Below, piece after piece: positions 1 through 9,338 of a DNA stretch of 30,000 nt. The stretch covers positions 1 through 30,000 of the forward strand of contig JAHBMJ010000963.1 in NCBI GenBank assembly GCA_018398765.1, read 5' to 3'. Every line of letters begins with the position of its first letter. Within the stretch, counting starts at the first letter, position 1. Under the pieces are notes generated by a model, which did not search any database, was not told the origin of the DNA, and was given only the letters and a program-made list of their open reading frames with translations. Both the position numbers and the translations under genes were made by a program. Source of the DNA: Chromera velia (taxonomy: Eukaryota; Sar; Chromeraceae).

Positions 1-720
1 TTCAATACAGAGAGAGGGATCTGTGCGCTTCTCTCTGGAAGGCGGGATAAATCTGAGAATCAATGCAGAGAGCGATCTCTGCGCTATCCAATCTGCAAGA
101 AGCAAAGAATGCCGAGAAAGGGATCTGTGCGTTTCTCTCTGGGAGGCGGAATGAATCTGAGAATGGATGTAGAGAGGGATCTCTGTCCTGTCCTATCTGC
201 AACAAGGAATGACTGCAGAGAGACTGCAAAGCGGGATGAATGTAGAGAGAGGGATCTGTGAGCTTCTCTCTGGGCGGCGGAATGAATCTGAGAATGGATA
301 CAGAGAGGGGTCTCTGTCCTGTCCTATCTGCAACAAGGAATGAATGCTGAGAGAGAGATCTGGGTTCCCCTTGTCTGAAAGAAAGAATAAATGCAGATAG
401 CGACCTTTGCCCTTGTCTGGCTGCAAGCAAGCAGGAATGCAGAGAGGGATCTTGCCCTTCACTGTGTACAGGAAAAAAGGAATGCAGATGGATCTGCGTC
501 TGCAAGAAGGAATGGATGCAGAGAGAGGGATCTTCACCCTTCGTTGCCTGCACGAAAGGAACGAATGGTCAGAGAGGGATCGGTGTGCTCCTTGTCTGTA
601 AGAAGGAATGATTGCAGAGAGGGATCTTTACCCTTGTCTGGGTGCAAGCGAGAAGGGATGCGGATAAGGATTTTTGCCCGTTATCGTGTGCAAGAAGAAA
701 GGAATGCAGAGGGATGAAGC
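1..720. repeat. Degenerate minisatellite block
   Basis: Diverged tandem units anchored on GAGAGGGATCT. In the first ~360 bases a higher-order unit of about 105-130 bases recurs about three times (near 18, 122 and 251), with a GCTTCTCTCTGGGMGGCGGA-like core followed by a CTGTCCTATCTGCAACAAGG-like core. From ~360 to 720 only the shorter ~45-base unit remains, with GGAATGNATGCAGAGAGGG-like words. Long open frames here on both strands give monotonous repeating peptides and are a by-product of the repeat, so no gene is called. Confidence 0.7.
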
Positions 721-1252
721 GCGAGGGTTCTTGCCATGGGTGCGTCAGCCTGAGTTCTTCGCTTTGATCCCAAAAATTCTTCGACGACTCGTGTGGCCAA
801 AGACTACAAAATGCGTTCACGAGGACGGCTTGGATGTTGATGGACAAAACAGGGTGCGCGCGATAGAAGGAAAAATGTGTGTGGAGGAACCCGAGAACAG
901 AATGCGTTCAGGTGAAGCAGCATCAATGTGAACATATGAAAAGAGACACGAAGACCGAAGATGCTCCGGGGCACGAGGGTTCTCACTCAGACTGTCTGGC
1001 TCGGTAATAATCATGTGCGCAATGGCATGTAAACAGAGTGTGCTCATTCACGGGGGCAAGAAGAATGCGGTGCGCGGTGACAGGAGACGAGAATGTGCTT
1101 AGGGGCAAGCAGAATGCGTGTGGTAAGGGGAGCACAAGGATCGAATGCTCAGGAACAAGAAGAACGCGGCGTGCAGGGGACTGAAGAATGAGTGTGTGAC
1201 CCGGTGATGATCCGGTGTGATGGTGTTCGCAAGGGCAGGAAGCAGAGAGAAT
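721..1252. other. Intergenic, no gene seen; decayed repeat
   Basis: No supportable exon. From about 1000 onward, loosely spaced AATGTGC / GGGGCAAG / AAGAATGCG words look like eroded copies of the 28-base unit that becomes regular at 1253. Confidence 0.4.
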
Positions 1253-1418
1253 GTGCGCAGGAGCACAAGTCAGAGAGAATGTGCGCACGGGCACGAGTCA
1301 GAGAGAATGTGCGCAGAGGCACGAGTCAGACAGAACGTGTGCATGGGCACCAGTCAGAGAGAATGTGCGCACGGGCACGAGTCAGAGGGAATGTGCGCAG
1401 AGGCACGATGATAAGAGA
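1253..1418. repeat. 28-base tandem repeat, six units
   Basis: Six consecutive units start at 1253, 1281, 1309, 1337, 1365 and 1393; the last is partial. Each reads roughly GTGCGCASRGGCACGAGTCA followed by GAGAGAAT. Five units are exactly 28 bases, and differences are almost all substitutions. Because 28 is not a multiple of three, the reading frame rotates from unit to unit, so the peptides read through it are shadows. Confidence 0.9.
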
Positions 1419-2130
1419 CGTGAGCATGAACCACAGTCGAACCAATCCACCTTAAAATGAAGGAGGCTGGTTGCTGGGTGCTCACGGAGCCGGGTCAAAC
1501 GAAGCGGACTCTTCCACACGAGGGGGTGTCCGTTCGCTTTCACCGACTGTTTCACAGACGGTCTTTCAGATTCTCTTCTCTCACTGCTCTTGCTGTTGCT
1601 TCTGTTGCAATGTATCTTTCTTGCTGAAATATTGTTTGGAAACGGTGAGTGGCGGCGACATGCGGCGACGACGCTCAAACGCTCGGCTAAAGGCTCTGCA
1701 GGCGCCGCCACGCCTTCCATGCAGCTATAAGCATCAGGCTGGCAATGGCTGGCAATGGCTGGCAATGGCTGGCAGCAATCTGGCAGCATCATGCATGCAG
1801 CATCCAGTGAAATCGAACACAAACTGTAATTTTGAAGCGAGGTTGTCTTTTCCATTCTTTTCCCACCTGCCATGTATACAACAGTGTTGAAGGTTGAAGG
1901 TGAGTGACCGTCGACCTTTTGTTTTTTTGACTGGCGGGGCTGGCGTGGCGGGGCGAGCTGATTTTTTGGTGGCTAGCTGGAATTCATCAGCTGGGGCCGT
2001 ATAGGAAGCGTTCTTCGTGAATCGCTTGGTGGTCAAGGGTTACTTTGCAGATTGATTCTGCAGTTCTCAGCAAGGGCACACTCGTGAGCTGAATTTTTTT
2101 CCTCTTAGAGTAAAAAAGTTTGGGCGTTGT
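1419..2130. other. 5' flank of the ankyrin-Nudix gene
   Basis: No coding exon recognised. It holds three copies of the 10-mer GGCAATGGCT at 1741-1770 and a GCATGCA word near 1793. It ends in a short pyrimidine-rich stretch before the ATG at 2131. A 5'-UTR intron is possible (GGTGAGTGACC near 1900 resembles a donor) but is not supported by anything else. Confidence 0.35.
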
Positions 2131-3903
2131 ATGAATTCCGTGATGACTGACGAGAGACTGCACAAACTCGTGAGAGACGGGGACCTGGAGGGGGCGCGGT
2201 TCCTCCTTGGCACCGAGGAGGGTAAGGCTCTCGTGAAGGTCAAGGACAAACTTCAAAGGTGGGGCAAAATGCGTTTCTCTCCTTTTTGTAGATCTATGAT
2301 TTGTTGACGGGCCTCTGCAGCGTACCTGTCCATCCAGGCAGCACCTGGAGAGCATCAGTCTGCCATCTTTTCCAGTGCGTCGGTGTTGAATTTTGCAAAA
2401 ACACTTTCTCCCTCGTCTCATGCGCTCGCAGGACGCCGCTCCACCTTGCAGCTTTCAACGGTGCGTCCGTGAGTAGAACCAGATTTCTTAATTGAGACCT
2501 TATTTGTCTCCCCTTTACCGTGGTGAATTGCAATTGCGCGCGACTCCTCAGATCCTGGGTGGAGTCAGACAAAGGAGACTTCTCTGCTTTCTGTTTTGTT
2601 CAACTGCCCGGTTGAGTCTACGTCTCTCTGAAACACCTCCTCTGCAGCGCTGTCTTCATCATCTTGCGTCTCTTACCCTTCTTGCTTTTTGCCCTAGGAC
2701 AAACATCCATACGGAGAGAGAGGGAGGGAAAGGGAGTGACGGGCAAATGGAGAGAGAGAAGCACCAATGCAAAACGCTTGCATGACGAAGAGAAGAAGAG
2801 GACAGTTGCCCAGTCAATGCTTCTCTCGATCGCTTCCTTTTCCATGACACACATTCACGGGGCTACAAACAAACGCACGCGGACCCTCCCCATTGGTGTG
2901 TGCAGGGAACAAGCCGATGACTCAGGCGCTCATCAGTGCGGGTGCAAGCGTGCACGCCACGGCAGCTGACGGTATGACAGCCCTCCACTTTGCCGCGATG
3001 AAGGGGCAAGACGATACCGTGCAACTGGTCGGTTTCCTTTCCTTTTCGACGTTCATATCAACAACGACCAATCTGAAATGTGCAGGTCAAACAGAGAGAG
3101 GAGAATAAATGCTCTTGTGTCTTGAGGTGTCTTTGATCAAACGAAGTGACAAGGCAATTAATTCCCTGCTTCCGAATTTTCTCTGCTTGCCCCCCTGAAG
3201 TCCGGCACATTCGCCCTCTCTGTCTTGTCCCCGTACCCCAAAGCCCGTGTGACTGTCTCTCCTCCAATTTTCTCCTGCCGTTCTTCCTATGCATCAATCG
3301 CTTGCCGTCTGTGTTTTGCACCTTTTCTGTCGGTCACAGCTAGCGCAAGCATGTTCACTTTGCTCTCTGACCGTTATGATGTAATTGAAAGTGCACGCAC
3401 GTGCATGGGAGCGCAATGCAATGCAGCTGATCCAAAAAGGCGGCAACGTGAACCAAAAAATGAGCAAGGGACAGAGAAGCGTGGTCAGCGGCTTGTCTCA
3501 CAAAGGATTCAAAGAAATAAAGAAGTGCCTCTTGTGGACTGTTCGGCTGTGCATTCGTTTGACTTGCGACAGAGACTCTTTGTCTCAGTGACACGGCAGC
3601 AGCAAAACGTGGGAGCAATTGCGGCTAGGACTGAACAATGCATTGTATGGAGACGCTGAGGGAGAAAGAGGCAACGGACATTATGCATGTGAGGTGGATG
3701 TTCTTCCGCGCTTTCTTTCTCTCTTCCCCGCTTACGCAATCACGCGCTTACTCCACTGAGTGCTGGAAGGCCTTTCCCTGTGCCTTCCTCTTCGGAAGAG
3801 AGCTGTGCTGTTGTCTTCCTCCGCGGGCGGGCGAAAGATTATCCGTCCAAGGTCCTTCGCTGTCGCCTGCTTTGGCCTGTGTTAGAGTGTATATCCGTGC
3901 ACG

Positions 3904-3959
<56 letters not shown>

Positions 3960-6262
3960 CGCGCGTTCTTCCGAGAGCGTCCTTGCAGGCCCACCTTGCT
4001 GCCAAGTCAGGCCACACGAGCACGCTGAAGCTCCTCGCAGCATTCGGAGCCAACCTGTCGGTTGTGAACTCCCAAAAGCAGACCCCTCTGGACCTTCTGA
4101 GCTGCAGCGACAAAGAGAAGGAAGCGCTGATCGAGGAGGCCAAACAAATGGCCACACAGGTGGGTGGGTCAGCACAGACGAAGAAAGCAGAAAGACTACT
4201 TCCATGCACGATTCCAGAGGGACTCAATTCGACACAAAGTGCATCTGTGTCTCCCTACTTCAGTCATTCGCTAAAGTGCACGATTAAACGAGGAAGCGGC
4301 AAAAATTGAAGAACAATCCCACTGACTGTTCTTCTCTAACCTGTTTCAATGACCCACACGTTCGCAGAAGTGAGAGAAGAGAATTCCGTTCAACAGACGC
4401 AAAGGAAAGGGATCTGAATGTCGCTATACACGTGCAGGTTCGCAACCGAAAGCTGCTTGCCCCGGCAGAGGCAGAAGGGGGTGGGGAAGAGAAAGAGAAA
4501 CAGATGGCTGAGGGGGGTGCCGCTGTTTCCTCTTCCTCCGCTTCAATCGGTCCGCAACTGCCTCCCCACCTGTCTTCTTCCTCCTCCTCCTCCGCTTCAA
4601 TCGGTCCCCAACTGCCTCCCCACTTGGCTAAGAGGCCCCTTGAAGAGTCCAGAGAGATCCCGGAAGAGGAGAAGGATGGAACAGGACAGACAGAAGAGAG
4701 TGTCACCAAAAAGCCACGTACAGCAGCAGCAGACGCAGACGCAGATGAGGAAATGAGCTCCGCGCACCCACGTCGCTACCGACCGAACGTGGGCGTTGTC
4801 ATCTTCAACAAAGAGGGTCAAGTGCTGGTCAGTCTCAGAGTGAGACAATTTTGCATCAATTGCGTTTCTGGTGCTTCGTTGGAGAGTGCTTTCGCGAAGA
4901 ACTTCAGTGAACTGCTAGCACAAAACTGTTGCTCAGCTTTCTGCCATTCATCGATGTTCTATTAATACGAACGGTGACACAGAGGTGCAGGAACGCCAAT
5001 CTGAGGCGAGGAGGGAGGAAGGAAGGAAGCAAGGAACAGGGAAACGAGAAAGGAATCAAAATGGTTTTTTCTTCGTTTTTTCTCCGATTGCCCTTTTCGT
5101 CGTCTCTTTCTTCTTCTTCTTCTCTCCTCCTTCTTTTGCAAAATCCCCCCCTGATCAAATTCATGCAGGTCGGTGAGAGACTGAAGCCAGCGGGCGCATG
5201 GCAATTGCCACAGGGGGGCATCGCAGACGGTGTGTTCGTCATGTCACCCTGTTTCTCTGTCTGCGTGATCGTCGGCCAAAGTCTTTAAGCCGGGAAATTA
5301 GGGGGTTTGCGGGCAGACGTCGCTTTGCATTGGACTGGAAAAAGGATCAGGCTGAAGGGCAGACAAGCGGAGTTGAATGGAAGATGCAGTCCCCCTCCTT
5401 CTCTGCAGTGCACTCTGTCTCCTTGTCTTCCTGCACGTGCGCATTCGCTTGATTATTTGTTGAATCATTCTGTACTTCACTTCATGAATGCATTCATTTT
5501 CATGCAGAAAAAGAATGCATGCGCAATTCTGTGCTTCACTTCGTGAATGCATGTGCTTGATGCTCCCTACATGTGTGGCCCCGCTTCTCTCTGTGTGTCC
5601 TCTTTTGGCAACCAGGAAGCGTAGATCGGTGTGTGGGGTTCGGGTCTCAAGTGTGACTATTCCGAATATTTCATTGATGCATTTCCGGTCTTTAAAAGGG
5701 CAAGAAGACAGAGGGGGCTTCTGCTCCTGGGTTTAGGTCGGTGAATCTGTTAAGTAACGTGTCTGAGAGGCCGCATCTAATGTGGAACACACGGACAACC
5801 TTGTCAAGCTTATTCAGTCTTGGACTGTTTCTCTGCGAAAATGGTTTTCATGACAAGGTTCATGCCATATGGGCATGTGCAGGGGAGTCTCCAGTTGACG
5901 CTGCGTGGAGGGAGATGTATGAGGAGACGGGGCTTCGGAAAGGCGCGCATGCCGTCGAGCTGGTCGGACCCGTACCCGGAGATCCTTTGACTTATGACTT
6001 TCCTCAAGAGAAAAAGGGGTGGGTTGGCCAGGCCCAGAGGTTCTTTCTTTTCTTCTCACCGGACGACGACCTGCCTTCCAAGACAGATGTGGGAGGAAAA
6101 GACGGAGAGCCCCCTGAATTCTCTCGGATGGCGTGGAGATCGTTTGAGCAAGTGGTCAGCGGCATGGTGTCATTCAAAAAACCTGTGTATGAAGAGCTTC
6201 AGAGACGCACTGTTCCTGCCATAGAGGCATTTTTAAAGAGTCGAGATGGCAAAAACAATTGA
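2131..6262 (+). CDS. Ankyrin-repeat / RppH-type Nudix hydrolase fusion
   Basis: Eight exons: 2131-2258, 2432-2460, 2906-3027, 3427-3480, 3989-4159, 4438-4827, 5169-5229, 5883-6262. They sum to 1335 coding bases (444 aa), and the frame holds at all seven junctions. Residues ~8-150 are ankyrin repeats: RTPLHLAAFNG at 43, GMTALHFAAMKG at ~76, then LLIQKGGNVN and HLAAKSGHTSTLKLL; the third repeat is stitched across three exons. Residues ~169-280 are an acidic, Ser/Pro/Glu-rich linker. The Nudix domain starts at YRPNVGVVIFN (282), continues through GAWQLPQGG, and carries a complete Nudix box (G314, E320, R328-E329, E332-E333, G335). The YRPNVG start, WQLPQGG and the later FKKPVYEEL motif match bacterial RppH and plant Ap4A/NUDT25-27 hydrolases. 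Likely activity is hydrolysis of diadenosine polyphosphates or of 5'-triphosphate RNA ends; the ankyrins presumably bind a partner. Ankyrin plus Nudix is known in NUDT12, but that is an NADH pyrophosphatase of a different Nudix subgroup. The start is the first ATG upstream of the first ankyrin helix. Confidence 0.85.
3905..3965. repeat. Compound (CT)n(GT)n(GC)n microsatellite in intron 4
   Basis: About 18 bases of CT, about 30 of GT and about 14 of GC run directly into each other, ending 23 bases before exon 5 of the ankyrin-Nudix gene. The GT and GC parts alternate purine and pyrimidine over more than 40 bases, the classic Z-DNA-prone pattern. The CT part adds pyrimidines upstream of the splice acceptor. 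Confidence 0.95.
4537..4626 (+). repeat. In-frame duplicated linker segment
   Basis: A 36-base segment at 4537-4572 recurs at 4591-4626, 54 bases (18 codons) downstream, with near identity. Both copies encode SASIGPQLPPHL in the linker of the ankyrin-Nudix protein, separated by a serine run. The spacing keeps frame, so it is a coding tandem duplication. Confidence 0.85.
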
Positions 6263-7161
6263 AATACTGCCTGTCTTAATTTCAACCTAAACGTTGAACT
6301 AGTACGTCTGAGTATACGTTGCTTGCTAGGTTACTTGTAACTCTTTTAGTTACTAATTGATTGATTGATTGATTAATTGATTAGCTAGTTGATTGATTGA
6401 TTGATTGATTTTCAAGTTTGCTCTAGCGCTAGCTTTAGAGCGTCTTCCTGCTATATTTCTATCTGTCGCCAGAGGAAGCAGCTAGGCTAGCAGCTAGGGT
6501 AGGGCATTCCCCAGCTACGCTGAGGTGACAGACCCCGCCATCGGGGCCTGCTGGGGCGCCTGCCGAAACTTTATGCTCTGGCTACTACTATATACTTAAC
6601 TATTTGTTTGGACGGCCCCGGGTTTGATTATTGATGATGACTTAACCGGGAAGTTAACCCCAATTAAGCTAATGATAAATCTACTAATAAGTTTTTGGGT
6701 CGTTCGCACCTAGCGTTAATTCGCATACTTACGTATCCGTCAGATCAGTCATGCAATGAATAATCATGCATGCTAGAGATAGCTAAATTTATAATCTTTT
6801 TTCTAGTATTTTTTAAAAGTTTAATTAAGTTTAATTCTGCTATATACATCTAACTAACTATACACAAATTGTTCAACTTTTAGGTTGTTTCCCGAGTCCA
6901 AACGCCCAGTTCAAGTTTGAACTGCTAGTATCTGCTAGTCCACGTACGATCGAGTCAAAAACACATTTCTTTTTCGAATGGAAAGATCAGAATTCCTAGC
7001 AGAATTCCATATAGTCAGAATTAAGTGAATCAGAAGCAACTTCAGGGTAGCGAGAAGGCCCATGCAGTGCGGAACTAATCAATCAATCAATCAATCGAAA
7101 CTGTCACTAGCTGGGACTCACCTTCTCCTCAGCGCCTTGGTGTGAATTACATCCAACACCT
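6263..7161. other. AT-rich hairpin-rich spacer between convergent genes
   Basis: No gene. (TTGA)n fills 6356-6410 and its reverse complement (AATC)n fills 7077-7096, so the interior is bracketed by inverted tetranucleotide tracts. Inside are several small inverted repeats: GCTCTA...TAGAGC at 6420-6441, CAGTTCAA/TTGAACTG at 6907-6924, and GC-rich pairs near 6530-6560. Base composition differs clearly from both flanking genes. A foldback or MITE-like insertion is possible. On the minus strand GAGAAG|GTGAGT near 7120 resembles a donor and could mark a 3'-UTR intron of the MPP6-like gene. Confidence 0.5.
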
Positions 7162-7744
7162 TTACTTTGGCTTTCCTTTCTTATCTCTCCACCCTCCGGC
7201 TGGCTTTTTTGAGGACCCACTTGCACTGTGACCCCCCTCCATCTCCATTGAATCGGATGCAGGAGGGGCCTGCTGGTCACTTCTCACTCGAGGCATCCTC
7301 ATCTGGGGCTGGGCATGTGCCGCTGCTACTGCTGCTGCCGCTGCGGGCACTTCGTCCACTGTCCCTCTGTTGCCCTCTGGAATCTGACTGTTTTTCTTCG
7401 TCTGGCCCTTTTCTTTCTTCCTGTTCTTTTGTTTTGATTCGTCCTTCAAGACCCTGGCAGTACCTGGACGGCCTGATGATGTTGAGCCTCCAGCAGCTGA
7501 GGAAGCAGAAGAGGCGGAGTGACTCGGGAGAGGGTCAGTGTCGAGAGTGAATTGCAGGGCCTCGCGGGATCTCGCGTTCTTCTGAAATCTGCACAGTGAG
7601 ACGGGATGGATGGACATGCAACTCGGGCACGAATTGGCAGGCAGACAGACAGACAATGTCGTCTTTTCTTTACTTTTTTCGCTTCCTCTCTGACAGACAG
7701 ACAGTCTATATGTTTCTTCTTTTTCTCCCTCCTTTTCTTCATGA

Positions 7745-7778
<34 letters not shown>

Positions 7779-8561
7779 TATATGTTTCTTCTTCTCCCTT
7801 CTTTTCTTCATGAACACAGACAGACAGACAGACAGACAGGCAGGCAGGCAGGCAGACAGACAGAGAAAAAATAATATCCAAGGCATTCAGTCGTCCTGAA
7901 ATCCCTCAAACAGACGCCTGCGTCCTGATGTTCCAAGCCGCTGGGGAGAAAAGGGATTCATGAAGCCACACACAGACTGAGCATGAATGAAAAGTCGCAA
8001 AGAAAGAAACAAACTTCCTCGCCGAGTGCGCAGGCCGGCCGGTGGAAGCACACGAAGATATATGAACAAAAAGGATCGTAAAGAGAAGACATGGGGGAAA
8101 GAAGGACCGAAGGAAGCAAGGGAAAAAAAAAAGGAAGGAAGAAAGAAGCGGCGAAAGGAAGGGACAGAGCGAAACAAGCGAGGAAGCCGGGAAGGAAGGA
8201 AGGAAGGAAGGAAGGAAGGAAAGAAAAATCACTCACACAGAGAGCTCGATGTCCTCTACCAAAGCCTTTCTGGCTTTTGCATTTCTTCTCGAGATCTCAC
8301 CCATGAATTTCTGCAACACATGCAGGTCGATCGACACATCAAGATTACGAACAGAAATGCGTCATCGGCACCGAAACAAATTCAATGCATGTTTCTTGAA
8401 ATCTTTGGAGCCAGAGAAGGGGAGAAGGGGGGGGGGTTCTCCATCTGAAATAAAATGAAATAAAAATGAAAGAAGGGAAAGAAAAGGGAAGCGAACTTCA
8501 AGGGAAGGGGAAAACACAGAAAGGCAAAAGGACAGAGATTGAATGAATGAAAGAAAGAGAG

Positions 8562-8618
<57 letters not shown>

Positions 8619-8654
8619 AAGAAAAGAAAGAAAAGAAAGGAAGAAAGGAAGAAA

Positions 8655-8686
<32 letters not shown>

Positions 8687-9304
8687 AGAAAGAAAGAAAG
8701 AAAAAAAGACAGAAAGAAAGAAAGAAAGGAAGGAAGGAAGAAAGGAAGGAAGGGAGGGAGGGAGGGAGGGAGGGAGGAAGGAAGGAAAGGAAGGAGAGGA
8801 AGGAGAGGAAGGAAGGAAGGAAGGAAGGAAGAGAAGGAAGGAAGGAAGAGAAGGAAGGAAAGAAGGAAGGAAGGAAGGAAGAAAGGAAGGAAGAGAAGGA
8901 AGGAAGAGAAGGAAGGAAAGGAAGGAAGGAAGGAAGGAAAGGAAGGAAGGAAGGAAGGAAAGGAAGGAAGGAAGGAAGAAAGGAAGGAAGGAAGGAAGGG
9001 AAGGAAGGAAGGAAGGAAGGAAGGGAAGGAAGGAAGGAAGGAAGGAAGGAAGGAAGGAAGAGAAGGAAGGAAGAGAAGGAAGGAAGAGAAGGAAGGAAGA
9101 GAAGGAAGGAAGAGAAGGAAGGAAGAGAAGGAAGAAAACAAGGAAAGGGGATGAAAGCAGGTGAGGGAGGCGAAACAACACATCACAAAAACATTTTCAA
9201 ACACAATGGGTTTCACTTCGATACTCTAGCATGAAAATCACGCCGCAGCAGTACTGCATGTCTGCCTACATGACTCCTTCGTTCATCTGCAAGGTATTCG
9301 GAAA

Positions 9305-9338
<34 letters not shown>

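Noticed and set aside
2-553. 183-codon minus-strand frame with repeating DPSL/HSFL peptides
   Set aside because: Periodicity follows the DNA minisatellite; several frames on both strands are open at once and no splice or start context stands out.
1253-1418. Regular 28-base array considered as a CRISPR
   Set aside because: Units are contiguous with no unique spacers and the context is eukaryotic; it is a simple tandem repeat.
8362-9216. Very long open frames (203-284 codons) on both strands across the purine tract
   Set aside because: They encode only Phe/Leu/Ser/Pro or Lys/Arg/Glu/Gly from tetranucleotide repeats and lie inside an intron of the MPP6-like gene.
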